This document shows, piece after piece, positions 7,752 through 16,759 of a stretch of DNA of 64,000 bases. Made by a program: the position numbers and the translations under genes. Each line of letters opens with the position of its first letter. The stretch's first letter is position 1. The DNA is from Caldatribacterium sp964426875 (GTDB lineage Bacteria; Atribacterota; Atribacteria; Atribacterales; Caldatribacteriaceae), in the NCBI GenBank assembly GCA_964426875.1, contig CAYRSB010000002.1:71942-135941 (forward strand), in the 5' to 3' direction. The notes beneath the pieces are model-generated. The model was not told the origin of the DNA, searched no databases, and saw nothing but the letters and a program-made list of their open reading frames with translations.

Positions 7752-8653
7752 TGCCAGGAACCTACTTTAAGGTGAAAAACAAATGGTCGAAAGCGGGAAT
7801 CTATGTGGTGCTCCTTTTCTGGCTCCTTTTTACCCTTTTTCCCATTTACTATAACGTAGTGACTTCTTTCAAAGAGCACGAAACGGTTTATGCTCCACGG
7901 CCAAAGTTCTTCCCCTTCATCGATTTCCGGCCCAGTCTCCTGGGGTGGATTCATCTTTTAGGAAGAACGGCCCCTGGAGAAGCAGAATACCAGGTGATGA
8001 AAGTCCTTGGCGCTCAGGGGGCATATCTCAAAAATAGTGTAGTGGTGGCCTTGGTCAGCTCTCTCATCACGGTGGTTTTGGGAATTATGGCAGGGTACGC
8101 CCTTACCCGTTTTGTATATCGCCGCTGGAGGAATGAGAGTATTGCTTTCTTTATCCTCTCTCAACGCATGTTTCCTCCGGTAGCTTTGGCCATGCCCTTT
8201 TTCATCCTTTTTAACACCTTGGGACTTTTGGACAACGTCGTGAGTCTCATCATCGTTTACAGTATCATGAATCTGCCTCTGGTGACCTGGATTGTCAAGG
8301 AGTTTTTCTCAGACCTTCCCAGGGAGCTTGAGGAAGCAGCAATGGTTGATGGGTGTTCCCGGTGGAAAGCACTCTTTTCGGTGGTCATCCCCCTTGCCCT
8401 TCCCGGTATCGCAGTGTCCTTTCTTTTCTCTTTTATCTTTGCCTGGAATGAATTTTTGGTGGCGCTTACTTTAACCTTTGAGAACGCCAAGACCTTACCC
8501 TTGCAGATGGCCGGGCTTACCACCCTTCGGGGACCACAGTACTGGGATATTGCCGCAAGTTCTCTGGTGATCATTATTCCCCCGCTTCTTGTGACTATCT
8601 TTGCCAATCGCTACATTATCCGAGGTTTGTCCCTTGGAGCAGTGAAAGAGTAG
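7751..8653 (+). CDS. sugar ABC transporter permease, MalG/UgpE type
   Basis: A 300-residue inner-membrane partner of the preceding permease. It has an N-terminal membrane segment at residues 15-35 (VVLLFWLLFTLFPIYYNVVT) and a long periplasmic loop. The EAA loop is PRELEEAAMVDGCSRWKALF near residues 190-210, and the C-terminus (IIRGLSLGAVKE) is typical of the MalG/CUT1 family. Its start overlaps the previous stop by one base. With 5347 and 6876 it makes a CUT1-type sugar or oligosaccharide importer. The 14 bases that follow hold the ribosome-binding site of the URO-D gene. Confidence 0.92.
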   Translation: MPGTYFKVKNKWSKAGIYVVLLFWLLFTLFPIYYNVVTSFKEHETVYAPRPKFFPFIDFRPSLLGWIHLLGRTAPGEAEYQVMKVLGAQGAYLKNSVVVALVSSLITVVLGIMAGYALTRFVYRRWRNESIAFFILSQRMFPPVALAMPFFILFNTLGLLDNVVSLIIVYSIMNLPLVTWIVKEFFSDLPRELEEAAMVDGCSRWKALFSVVIPLALPGIAVSFLFSFIFAWNEFLVALTLTFENAKTLPLQMAGLTTLRGPQYWDIAASSLVIIIPPLLVTIFANRYIIRGLSLGAVKE

Positions 8654-8667
8654 AGGAGGAAATCTCC

Positions 8668-9795
8668 GTGGAGAGTGTTGAGAAAAAGAGGTCTCGAGTT
8701 CTTACAGCCTTGAAAGAGCATAAAGAACCGGATCGTGTTCCTCTTACGGATTTTTACTGGAGTTCTTTCTTAGAGCGATGGAGGAAGGCTTTGAATCTTC
8801 CTGAAGAAACAGACATTTACGAGTACTATGATCTTGACGTCAAGGTCATTTCTCCTAACATGGATCCTAAGGTGGAAAGCTGTGTCATTATTGAGAAAAC
8901 TCCAGAGTACGTGGTCTTCCGAAGCGGCTTCGGTTGTACGGTGAAGAAATTATTTTCTGCTCCTATGCCGATGTTTCTTGATTTTTCGGTGAAGAGTGCT
9001 GAAGAGTTTGCTTCTTTTACTTTCGACGACCCCCGGGATGATCGGCGATACTTTGAAAAACGCTGTGACATCATCAACTGTGGTGACAGCTTTGGAGTGT
9101 TGCCGAGTTTTGTGGAGGATATCGAAAGCAACAAAGACAAATTTTGCCTTTTTGGTTCTATATGTGAACCCTATGAATTCATGTGGCGTGTCCGAGGTAC
9201 AGAGGGATTGCTTATGGACCTTGCGCTTGAAAAGGACAAGGTTCGAGATTTTGCTGAGCGGGCTACCGATTTTATGCTTGAGATTGCCGAAAGAGAAATA
9301 GAACTTGCCCCCCTCGCCGGTATGATTATTTGGGGTGACGTGGCCTACGATAAGGGGATGTTTTTCTCTCCCAAACTCTGGAGGGAGATCTTCTTTCCTT
9401 GTGTCAAGAGACTTTGCCATTTTCTCCATCGCCACGATCTCCTTGTGGTGTATCACGGGTGTGGTCGAAGTCTTGACATTTTCCCAGACCTCATTGAGGC
9501 TGGAATCGATGTGTACAATCCCTTGGAGGCCAAGGCAGGGATGGACCCGGTGGAACTTAAGAAACTCTACGGTGAGAGGGTCTCCTTCTTTGGAGGAATT
9601 GATAATCGAATTCTGGGATATGGGACCTGGGAAGAAATCGAAAGGGAGGTGCTCTATAAGCTTAAGGCAGCAGTGGGGGGAGGGTATATGCCCGCTTCGG
9701 ACCATTCGGTGGCGAGTAATGTCGATCCCTTGGTATACGACCGAATTGTCCGGCTTCTTAGAGAACGAGGGGTATATCCTTTGGAACTTTCGTAG
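8668..9795 (+). CDS. uroporphyrinogen decarboxylase-like (MtaA/UroD family) protein 1
   Basis: A 375-residue TIM-barrel protein of the URO-D superfamily, which includes heme-pathway decarboxylases and corrinoid:CoM methyltransferases. The N-terminus EHKEPDRVPLTDFYW is the family's opening block. YHGCGRSLDIFPDLIEAGID near residues 261-280 holds the H-x-C zinc pair of the methyltransferase branch. GGIDNRILG and ASDHSV (about residue 344) follow; the latter has a His where MtaA-type enzymes have a third zinc Cys. Start GTG 8668 has GAGGAGG nine bases upstream. Its place in a sugar transport operon makes heme synthesis unlikely. A demethylation or related reaction on the imported compound is an inference. 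Confidence 0.82.
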   Translation: MESVEKKRSRVLTALKEHKEPDRVPLTDFYWSSFLERWRKALNLPEETDIYEYYDLDVKVISPNMDPKVESCVIIEKTPEYVVFRSGFGCTVKKLFSAPMPMFLDFSVKSAEEFASFTFDDPRDDRRYFEKRCDIINCGDSFGVLPSFVEDIESNKDKFCLFGSICEPYEFMWRVRGTEGLLMDLALEKDKVRDFAERATDFMLEIAEREIELAPLAGMIIWGDVAYDKGMFFSPKLWREIFFPCVKRLCHFLHRHDLLVVYHGCGRSLDIFPDLIEAGIDVYNPLEAKAGMDPVELKKLYGERVSFFGGIDNRILGYGTWEEIEREVLYKLKAAVGGGYMPASDHSVASNVDPLVYDRIVRLLRERGVYPLELS

Positions 9796-9804
9796 GTTTG
9801 GGCA

Positions 9805-10833
9805 ATGACAACGATATACGATGTGGCCAGAAGGGCCGGAGTTTCTCCAGCCACGGTCTCTCGAGCCCTGAGTGGAGTTCCGGGGGTCAGTGAGGCAACA
9901 CGAAGGAAAGTCCTTGAAGCTACGGAAGAACTCCACTATTCTCCAAACTACATTGCCAGGAGTCTTAAGAAACGTCAAACGAATACCATAGCACTGGTTA
10001 TCTCTGACATCACCAACCCCTTTTTCACCACCTTAGCCCGGGGCGTGGAAGACAAAGCCTCCGAGCACGGCTTCAACACCATCTTCTGCAACACCGACGA
10101 GGACCCCAAGACTGAGGAAGCCTATCTCGAACTCATGGTAAGGCGTCAGGTAGATGGGCTTCTCGTTTCAACCTGCAGTGACGGGAAAACCCTCGATCGC
10201 CTTTTTCGGAGAAACGTTCCTGTGGTCCTTGTAGACCGAAGAGTCAAAGACGCTCCCTGGGATTACGTGGTAGGGGACAGTGAGTATGGAGCGTATGAGC
10301 TCACAAAACACCTCATCGAGGTCCACAGGAAAGAAAAGATTGCTATTATCTCTGGTCCTCTGGTGATTTCCACAAGCCGAGAGCGAGTGGAAGGATACGA
10401 GCGGGCCCTTAAGGAAGCAGGAATCCTTCTGTCTAAGGAGTATGTTCGCGTCGGTGCCTACAAGGAGGATTTCGGTTACCGAATGATGCGGGAATTCCTC
10501 AAAAGTGGGGTTCCGATTGAGGCCGTCTTTGCTGGAAACAATGTCATCGCCATCGGGGTGGTGCGAGCGGTTCAAGAGTTAGGCATGGGGATACCGGAAG
10601 ACATCGCCTTGGCAGCCTTTGATGACTTTGATCTTGCCTCGGCTCTTTCTCCCTTTCTTACCGTGGCAAAACAGCCCGCCTATACCATGGGGACGCTGGC
10701 CGTCGAGGTGCTTTTGCAGCGCATTCGGGGGGAGAATATCAAGGAACGCCGAGAAATCATTCTGCGTCCCGAAATCATCATCCGCCGATCTTGTGGATGC
10801 AGTATAATGGAGGAAAAGGAGGGATGGAAATGA
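9805..10833 (+). CDS. LacI-family transcriptional regulator
   Basis: A 342-residue repressor. Residues 1-50 are a clear LacI helix-turn-helix with hinge helix (TTIYDVARRAGVSPATVSRA, then YSPNYIARSLK). The rest is a periplasmic-binding-like effector domain (TIALVISDITNPFF, then VDGLLVSTC, then AAFDDFDLASALSPFLT). It starts ten bases after the first URO-D gene and its TGA overlaps the start of the second (ATGA at 10830-10833). It very probably represses its own operon at the two operator candidates near 5162 and 5248, with the imported sugar or a metabolite as inducer. The C-terminal Cys pair (SCGC) is common in this family. Confidence 0.95.
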   Translation: MTTIYDVARRAGVSPATVSRALSGVPGVSEATRRKVLEATEELHYSPNYIARSLKKRQTNTIALVISDITNPFFTTLARGVEDKASEHGFNTIFCNTDEDPKTEEAYLELMVRRQVDGLLVSTCSDGKTLDRLFRRNVPVVLVDRRVKDAPWDYVVGDSEYGAYELTKHLIEVHRKEKIAIISGPLVISTSRERVEGYERALKEAGILLSKEYVRVGAYKEDFGYRMMREFLKSGVPIEAVFAGNNVIAIGVVRAVQELGMGIPEDIALAAFDDFDLASALSPFLTVAKQPAYTMGTLAVEVLLQRIRGENIKERREIILRPEIIIRRSCGCSIMEEKEGWK

Positions 10834-12095
10834 CGCCGAGAGAAAGAGTCATAGCTGCACTCTCTCATAGGGAGCCGGATGTCCTACCCCTTGATCTTGG
10901 TTCGACTCTTATCACCGGGATTCACGTCTCGAGTCTTCACCGCCTCAAGGTAGCCCTGGGACTCATTCATCCGGAGGACCCGGTTAAAGTCATAGACCCT
11001 TTCCAGATGTTAGGGGAAGTGGATGACGAACTGCGAAAGGTCCTGGGGATAGACACCGTACCCCTCATGTCGCCGACGAACTTCTTCGGTTTCCGCAACG
11101 AGAACTGGAAACCCTGGAGGTTTTTCGATGGTACGCCTCTCCTTGTTCCTGAGAAGTTCAACACCGTTCCCGATCCCGAAGGCAACATCCTCCAGTATCC
11201 CCAGGGAGATACCTCCTGTCCTCCCTGTGCCAGGATGCCCAGGGGGGGATTCTACCACGATGCCCTCATCCGTCAAAAGCCCATCGATGAGAAGAATCTC
11301 AGGGTGGAAGACCAGATTGAGGAATACACCCTCTTGAGCGAGGAAGAACTCCGTTACTTTGAGGGAGAATCCAAAAGGCTTTTTGAGGAGACCGATTATG
11401 CCATCGTTTCTTCTGGTGTTCCTGGAACGAACCTGGGAGACATTGCCTTTGTCCCCGGCCTCTCTCTCAAGGACCCCAAGGGGATAAGAGATGTGGAGGA
11501 GTGGTACGTATCCCTCCTTACCCGTCAGTCCTTCCTTGAGGAAGTTTTCGCTCGCATGACTGAAATCGGCCTCCACAACCTTAAGATGTTCCACGAGGCA
11601 GTGGGGGAAAGGATTCAGGCCATTGTCGTCTCCGGAACAGACTTTGGCTCACAACTTGGCCCCTTCATCGCTCCTGAGCTTTATCGGAAGCTCTTCAAGC
11701 CCTTTCACAGGAGAGTCAATGATTGGATTCACCGGCATACTGCCTGGAAGACCTTCATCCACACCTGTGGGTCGGTGTACGAACTCTTGCCTGACCTCTC
11801 CGAGGCCGGCTTTGACATTCTCAACCCGGTACAGATTTCAGCTGCCTCTATGGACCCCAAAACCCTTAAGGAGGAGTTCGGTGACCGTTTTGTCTTCTGG
11901 GGTGGGGGGGTGAACACCCAAAGGACTCTGCCTTTTGGGACCCCCGAGGAGGTCAAAGAGGAGGTACGTCGACTCGTTGAAATTTTCAGAAAGGGTGGGG
12001 GATTCGTTTTTGCCACCGTCCACAACGTCCAGGCCCAAATCCCGGTGGAGAATCTCCTTGCCCTTTTTGAAACGGTCAACGAGTACCGTTCCTGA
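10830..12095 (+). CDS. uroporphyrinogen decarboxylase-like protein 2
   Basis: A 421-residue URO-D superfamily protein, longer than the first and only distantly similar to it. It opens with MTPRERVIAALSHREPDVLP. FIHTCGSVYELLPDLSEAGF (H-x-C near residue 309) and DILNPVQISAASMDP follow, then a late FATVHNVQAQIPVENL in which a His again takes the position of the third zinc ligand. I chose the ATG at 10830, which overlaps the LacI stop by four bases with GGAGGG seven bases upstream; 10824 is an alternative. The pairing of two diverged URO-D homologues with a LacI regulator and a sugar importer suggests a two-step or two-subunit reaction on the transported substrate. The substrate is unknown. Confidence 0.82.
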   Translation: MTPRERVIAALSHREPDVLPLDLGSTLITGIHVSSLHRLKVALGLIHPEDPVKVIDPFQMLGEVDDELRKVLGIDTVPLMSPTNFFGFRNENWKPWRFFDGTPLLVPEKFNTVPDPEGNILQYPQGDTSCPPCARMPRGGFYHDALIRQKPIDEKNLRVEDQIEEYTLLSEEELRYFEGESKRLFEETDYAIVSSGVPGTNLGDIAFVPGLSLKDPKGIRDVEEWYVSLLTRQSFLEEVFARMTEIGLHNLKMFHEAVGERIQAIVVSGTDFGSQLGPFIAPELYRKLFKPFHRRVNDWIHRHTAWKTFIHTCGSVYELLPDLSEAGFDILNPVQISAASMDPKTLKEEFGDRFVFWGGGVNTQRTLPFGTPEEVKEEVRRLVEIFRKGGGFVFATVHNVQAQIPVENLLALFETVNEYRS

Positions 12096-12149
12096 CCTGA
12101 GAAGTTTATTTTGTCTCAATCTCGCTCTGTCGTTTAGTATTTGTGGTAA

Positions 12150-12178
12150 TTGACACGGCTCTTCCTCCTCCTTATAAT
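12150..12178 (+). promoter_or_regulatory. sigma-70-type promoter for the ECF S component
   Basis: TTGACA at 12150-12155 and TATAAT at 12173-12178 are 17 bases apart, a full consensus pair about 25 bases ahead of the start at 12203. It separates this gene from the preceding sugar operon. I saw no riboswitch between promoter and start; the leader is only about 20 bases. Confidence 0.85.
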
Positions 12179-12202
12179 TCAAGGCAATAAGGGGTGATAG
12201 TG

Positions 12203-12706
12203 GTGCACGAAAGAATGCGAACACTCGTTTTCGGAGCCTTGGGAATCGCTCTTGTGGCTTTTGCCACAATGAGTGTTCAGGTTCCCATCCCGCAAACTCG
12301 AGGATACATCAATTTAGGGGATACTCTCATTTTTGTTTTTGCTATCCTCTTTGGAGCGAGAATTGGAGCCCTTGCCGGGGGAGTGGGTTCGGCTCTTGCC
12401 GATATTTTGACCGGCTACGCTCACTGGGCACCATTCACTCTCCTCATCAAAGGGATTGAAGGACTCATTGTTGGCCTTCTTGCCTCAGGAGAAAAGAGCA
12501 ATATCCGACGTCTTTTGGGATGCATCCTGGGTGGCCTTGAGATGATTGCAGGGTATTTCTTGGTAGAGGTTTTCCTTTATGGTCTTGGTGCTGCTTTTGC
12601 AGAACTTCCGGGTAACTTTATTCAGGCAGGAAGTGCTGTTGTTGTGGGGCCACTTGTTGTTTTCGCCCTGCAGAGAATCGAGAAAGCCTTATTTCATCGG
12701 ACTTAG
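12203..12706 (+). CDS. ECF transporter S component (substrate-binding membrane subunit)
   Basis: About 167 residues and six hydrophobic segments. It carries the ECF S-component signature PQTRGYINLGDTLIFVFAIL followed by a Gly-rich helix (ARIGALAGGVGSALADILTG) and APFTLLIKGIEGLIVG. Such proteins bind vitamins or their precursors in the inner membrane and share an EcfA-EcfA'-EcfT energising module, which is not in this window. The INLGDT pattern resembles the group assigned to hydroxymethylpyrimidine-like substrates, but I do not assign one. I place the start at GTG 12203 after AAGGGG; ATG 12215 is the alternative. Confidence 0.85.
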   Translation: MHERMRTLVFGALGIALVAFATMSVQVPIPQTRGYINLGDTLIFVFAILFGARIGALAGGVGSALADILTGYAHWAPFTLLIKGIEGLIVGLLASGEKSNIRRLLGCILGGLEMIAGYFLVEVFLYGLGAAFAELPGNFIQAGSAVVVGPLVVFALQRIEKALFHRT

Positions 12707-12707
12707 G

Positions 12708-14060
12708 CTATGGGTGAATTTTGGCAAGGACTTCCTGTTCTATCTCGGGAAATGCCCTCAGTAAGCGATGGACAAGGAGAGACAGAACGTCTCCTCTCTT
12801 TCCCTCAAAGCGCAAGGTGTAGACCGGCTCAGTGACCGACTTTCGAATGAGAGCCCATCCGTCTTCCCATTCTACCCTGAGGCCATCGATTTTTGAAACG
12901 GTTCCACCTTGTACCTTTTCTTCAAGGAGCGCGAGGAGATTCTCCCGACCCTTTATGGGAATGCGAATGTCTGGAGTGGTGTAATTTTTGGGAAAGGAAG
13001 CAATGGTTTGGGAGAGAGGAGTGGTGCTTTCACTTAAAAGGTGGAGGAAGAGGGCGGCGGCATAGAGCCCGTCATCCCGGCGGAGTTCCCCGAAAAAGTA
13101 GTGGCCACTTATCTCCCCAGCCATGATAGCCTTTTCCTCGATGAGTCTCTTTTTGATGTAGGTGTGTCCTGAACGCTCAGGGATGGGAATACCCCCTGCT
13201 TTGCGTATCTCTTCGGGGATAACCGAGGAACACTTAAGGTCGTAAACGAATTTCTTTTCCCCAGGAAAACGAGCAAAATGGTAGCGGATAAAGAAAATCA
13301 TACCCTTTTCGCCTTCAAGCACAGTTCCATCGTCAGCTACGAAAACAACCCGGTCACCATCCCCATCAAATGCCACACCCACATCGGCTTTAAGTTCTCT
13401 GACCTTATTACTCAAAGCTACAAGGTTTTTCGCCTGGGCGGGGTTGGGGGGACGGTTGGGGAAAGAACCGTCAAAAGTACAGAAAAGTGGTGTAACCCTG
13501 TATCTCAGGGATTCAAGGAATCGTGGAGCAAGGAGAGAGTAACACCCGTTACCGCAGTCGACCACGACATTAAGCGGCCGGTAGGGTCGAGAAAGAGAAG
13601 AAGAGAGGAAGGCAAGGTACTCTTCTTCAAGATTTCTTCTTTCGAGGCGTCCTTGCCAAGCTCTACGGAAGTCCTTTGCCTCTATTTTCCGGGCAAGTAG
13701 GGCAAAATCGGAAGGCGAAGGAGGACGGTCGGCAAAACCGATTTTGCAGCCGTTGTACTGAGGGGGATTGTGTGAAGCGGTGATCATAACGCCGGCCGAT
13801 GCCTTAAGATGGTCTATGGCAAAGTAGAAAAGAGGCGTGGGGACAGTGCCTAAGTCCGCCACATTTTCCCCGCTTTCCCGCAACCCCTCGATGAGGGCCT
13901 CTTTCAAGGCAGGGGTGTGGAGGCGTACGTCTCCTCCTACCACAAGGAGTTCCCCTTCGGGAAAAAAGGAGCCAAAAGCCCGGCCAATGGCATAGGTAAT
14001 TTCTTCGTTGATTTCCTCAGGGACAATACCCCGAATATCACAATCCTTGAAGATGCTCAT
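12708..14060 (-). CDS. manB: phosphomannomutase/phosphoglucomutase
   Basis: A 450-residue alpha-D-phosphohexomutase. It interconverts hexose 1- and 6-phosphates for sugar-nucleotide and polysaccharide synthesis. The order is CDIRGIVPEEINEE at the N-terminus, the catalytic phosphoserine loop TASHNPPQYNGCK near residue 93, and the metal-binding loop DGDGDRVVF near residue 231. The sugar-binding loop GEISGHYFF follows near residue 310, and a C-terminal phosphate-binding domain ends the protein. All key residues are present. Its start overlaps the stop of the epimerase gene at 14057 by four bases, so the two form an operon on the minus strand. It is convergent with the ECF S-component gene, one base apart. 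Confidence 0.92.
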   Translation of the reverse strand: MSIFKDCDIRGIVPEEINEEITYAIGRAFGSFFPEGELLVVGGDVRLHTPALKEALIEGLRESGENVADLGTVPTPLFYFAIDHLKASAGVMITASHNPPQYNGCKIGFADRPPSPSDFALLARKIEAKDFRRAWQGRLERRNLEEEYLAFLSSSLSRPYRPLNVVVDCGNGCYSLLAPRFLESLRYRVTPLFCTFDGSFPNRPPNPAQAKNLVALSNKVRELKADVGVAFDGDGDRVVFVADDGTVLEGEKGMIFFIRYHFARFPGEKKFVYDLKCSSVIPEEIRKAGGIPIPERSGHTYIKKRLIEEKAIMAGEISGHYFFGELRRDDGLYAAALFLHLLSESTTPLSQTIASFPKNYTTPDIRIPIKGRENLLALLEEKVQGGTVSKIDGLRVEWEDGWALIRKSVTEPVYTLRFEGKRGDVLSLLVHRLLRAFPEIEQEVLAKIHP

Positions 14061-15022
14061 TTGTTCTTCACCTGCAGGATGCCTCGAGCAATCAGATCGT
14101 ACATAGCTTCAAGGACTGCTCCTTCGGGAGTATATTGGGGAACAAAATCCAGGACTTTACGCGCCTTTTCCATGGATACGCAACACCCTTGACGGACGTG
14201 GAGCGCGGCCATTTCAGGGTATCCGAACCGGGCAGTGTACTCTTCCAGGGAAATGGAGCGAAAACGAAAAGGTTTCCCAAAGGAGCAAGCCAGAAATTCT
14301 CCAAGACCAAAGAAGGTCATGGCGTACTGTGCGCCACAGTTGAAGGCCTCCCCCTGAGAGGCCTTGGGGTTCGAGAGAGCAGCAAAGAAAAGATCGGCGA
14401 CATCCCGGGGATGCACGTGATGCAGGGTGCTGAGTCCCCCATCAAGAAGGAAGATTTCTTCCCCGTTGAGGATTTTCTGAAGAGTTTCAGGATTATTGTC
14501 TCCGAAAGGTGTGATGAAAGGCTTCCCTGGACCGGTGATGTGGGTAGGGCGAACAATCGTTACCATGAGTTTACCCTTTTGAGCAGCTGAAAAGAGCGTG
14601 TTTTCAATGAGGACCTTCCTTTGAGCGTAGTCGTTCTCCGGGAAACGGAAAGCCTCTTCTCTGGTGGGGATGGTCCTCGTTTTTCCATAGACCCAGGCTG
14701 TACTACATACAAGAAGATGCGTTTCTGTCCCCGAGAGAAGGTCGGCAAGGAATGCGGCGCTTTCCGGCTCAAAGGCGATGAGGTCCACGATGATGTCGGG
14801 TCGTACGTGGCGTATACGCTCTCCCAAGAGGCCACTCTTTTCCTCTTTTTCCCGTTCTCCCCGGATTGTGTTTACCTTGGCCCAAAGCGGCGAGGAAGGA
14901 TAGGGATTCGTTGTCCCCCGGGCAAAAACCCATACCCTGTATCCTGAGGTCACAAGCCTTGGGACGAGGTAGCTTCCAATATGTCCTGTTCCGCCGATGA
15001 CAAGCGCGGTTTTCTCCTGCAT
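14057..15022 (-). CDS. NAD-dependent epimerase/dehydratase (extended SDR)
   Basis: A 321-residue extended short-chain dehydrogenase from ATG 15022. It has the nucleotide loop GGTGHIGSYLVPRL near residue 10, DLIAFEP near residue 75, and STAWVYG further on. A Y-x-x-x-K-like catalytic pair is seen in YAQRKVLIEN. HHVHPRDVADLF is the typical UDP-sugar epimerase segment. It probably modifies a nucleotide sugar, in line with the mutase that follows it. No good Shine-Dalgarno precedes the ATG, but a TACAAT box lies 7 bases upstream, so the message may be nearly leaderless. A longer reading from 15067 lacks family similarity. Confidence 0.82.
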   Translation of the reverse strand: MQEKTALVIGGTGHIGSYLVPRLVTSGYRVWVFARGTTNPYPSSPLWAKVNTIRGEREKEEKSGLLGERIRHVRPDIIVDLIAFEPESAAFLADLLSGTETHLLVCSTAWVYGKTRTIPTREEAFRFPENDYAQRKVLIENTLFSAAQKGKLMVTIVRPTHITGPGKPFITPFGDNNPETLQKILNGEEIFLLDGGLSTLHHVHPRDVADLFFAALSNPKASQGEAFNCGAQYAMTFFGLGEFLACSFGKPFRFRSISLEEYTARFGYPEMAALHVRQGCCVSMEKARKVLDFVPQYTPEGAVLEAMYDLIARGILQVKNK

Positions 15023-15239
15023 GGCTACATTGTACCCATTACAGGCCATTTCGAAAAGAGGATGCATTAGATAATGGAAAATGTCCGTGAAAGATATACT
15101 ACCTCTTGAGAAAAAAACACCACTCGGGAGGGAAAAATGCCCAAGGGGTTTGATATGGAGTTAGGGGAAAGATATGTGAAGAGAAAGAACTCCTTTGAAT
15201 ACCCCAAGATCTAAGGAGATGTTTTTGAACTTGGAGGAT

Positions 15240-15960
15240 CCCTATGTATGAAAGAGCTCTGGAAAGACGGGTGTCTCTCTTGGTATGACCCTAAAGTCCT
15301 TGCCGAGACCAAAGGGGTCTTTTTGGGAACATGGAAACTCGTGGTCAGGCAATTACCCTCTCCTCATCCCTTGCCATAACTGCCATTGACACCAATCTTT
15401 TGAGTCAATGGATAGTAAGGGTAGTAGAGGTGGGGAAAATCTTGGGAGTTTTCAAGAGATGGGTCAAAGAGCCCAGGGAGAATCCCCATTCCAGTTTGAC
15501 AGTACCATCCTGACAACCACAATTTTGAAGGTGCTCTTTGACCTGGTAGAGGGTGAAAGGGAAACTGACCCGGTCAAGATCCTGCAAGAAAAACGACCAT
15601 GCTCATGTGGAACAAAAAGGGGTGATACAGTCAGGAAACTGGTGGGATATTTCCGAAGTCAGCGAGGAAGAGATGATTTTGTGGAATGAGATTTATGGGG
15701 TTTCCGATCTCCTTGATAACTTCTGGGGAAGGCCAAAGACAAGAAGGGGAGGGTGCATAAGAGGTTCTACAATACACCCAAGACCCCCCACAAGAGACTC
15801 AAGAGTGCGTGGAGGTTTCTTTTCAGATCAAGGAAGCACCAAGAGAATGAGGCAAGAACTCAGCAGGGGAGAATTGGGAAGGGGATCAGGCGAGGTGTTA
15901 GAGGAACTCTTTGAGAGAAGTCCAGTGGGAGAAAGAGGCTGTATACGGGTTCGGTGTTAG
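15240..15960 (+). pseudogene. integrase-core (DDE) transposase remnant
   Basis: Joining frames on the plus strand gives the C-terminal half of an rve-type transposase. The order is LFDLVEGERKLTRSR, CKKNDHAHVEQKG (normally 'PYKKNDNAHVEQKN', around the catalytic Glu, 15590-15625), then a VRKLVGY-like block. A WNEIYGVSDLLDNFW segment (15681-15725) and HKRFYNTPKTPHKRL (15757-15802) follow. At least three frame changes are needed and the catalytic Asp region is blurred. The flanks 15023-15239 and 15961-16207 show no gene I can support. The element is dead. Confidence 0.7.
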
Positions 15961-16207
15961 CGCAAATTTATCGTAGCGTGGTACCCCATTTAGTGTGTCC
16001 GATCAACATGAAGCTATCTTCTTTCTTGAGGAGCATTCTTCAACCTTTAGGGTATCCTTCCTCTCTCTACCTTGAAAAAACATTCCCGAGGCACCTTCTA
16101 TCGTCGGATAGAGAGGCCCAGAGTGAAAAGAAAGAGGACTACGTTAAGTGTCTTGAGGAACTTGACGTACCCGTCCTTCTTTCCTAAAGTGGAATGGGGG
16201 TGAGAGT

Positions 16208-16759
16208 ATGGAAGTCAAGGTAGGCAAGGCAAGGATTTCTCTCATCCAGGGAGATATCACCAGGCAGGAAACAGACGCCATCGTGAATGCAGCCAATCCC
16301 CGACTGGCCGGTGGGGGAGGAGTGGATGGAGCCATCCATCGGGCCGGAGGACCCAAAATTGCCGAGGAGTGTCAAAAGATTGGGGGCTGCCCTACGGGGA
16401 AAGCGGTGATAACAAGTGGAGGCAATCTCAAGGCCCGTTATGTCATTCATGCAGTGGGACCGGTATATCGAGGGGGAAAAGAAGGAGAGCCGGAGCTTTT
16501 GCGAAGTGCCTACCTTTCGAGTCTGGCACTGGCCGAAGAGAAGAAGCTTCGCTCGGCGTCCTTTCCATCCATAAGTACCGGAGCCTACGGGTATCCCATA
16601 AGGGAAGCCTCCCGCATCGCTCTGCGGGCAGTGATTGACTATCTACAGGAACATCCCGGTACGTCTCTTGAGGAGGTCGTTTTTGTCCTTTTCACACCAC
16701 AGGACCTTGCAGTGTACGAAGAGGCTCTTCGAGAGCTTGCTGCTACGTACGGTCTTTGA
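16208..16759 (+). CDS. macro-domain protein (ADP-ribose/O-acetyl-ADP-ribose hydrolase)
   Basis: A 183-residue stand-alone macro domain. It has ISLIQGDITRQETDAIVNAA at the start, the catalytic loop NPRLAGGGGVDGAIHRAGG, GCPTGKAVITSGGNL, the AVGPVY block and SISTGAYGYPI for phosphate binding. These are all hallmarks of the MacroD/YmdB group, which removes ADP-ribose from proteins or deacetylates O-acetyl-ADP-ribose. It has GGGGGTGAG upstream. It converges with rdgB, overlapping it by 17 bases. The neighbouring IS debris and the nucleotide-sanitising rdgB suggest a housekeeping role rather than a toxin partner; no DarT-like toxin is adjacent. Confidence 0.93.
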   Translation: MEVKVGKARISLIQGDITRQETDAIVNAANPRLAGGGGVDGAIHRAGGPKIAEECQKIGGCPTGKAVITSGGNLKARYVIHAVGPVYRGGKEGEPELLRSAYLSSLALAEEKKLRSASFPSISTGAYGYPIREASRIALRAVIDYLQEHPGTSLEEVVFVLFTPQDLAVYEEALRELAATYGL

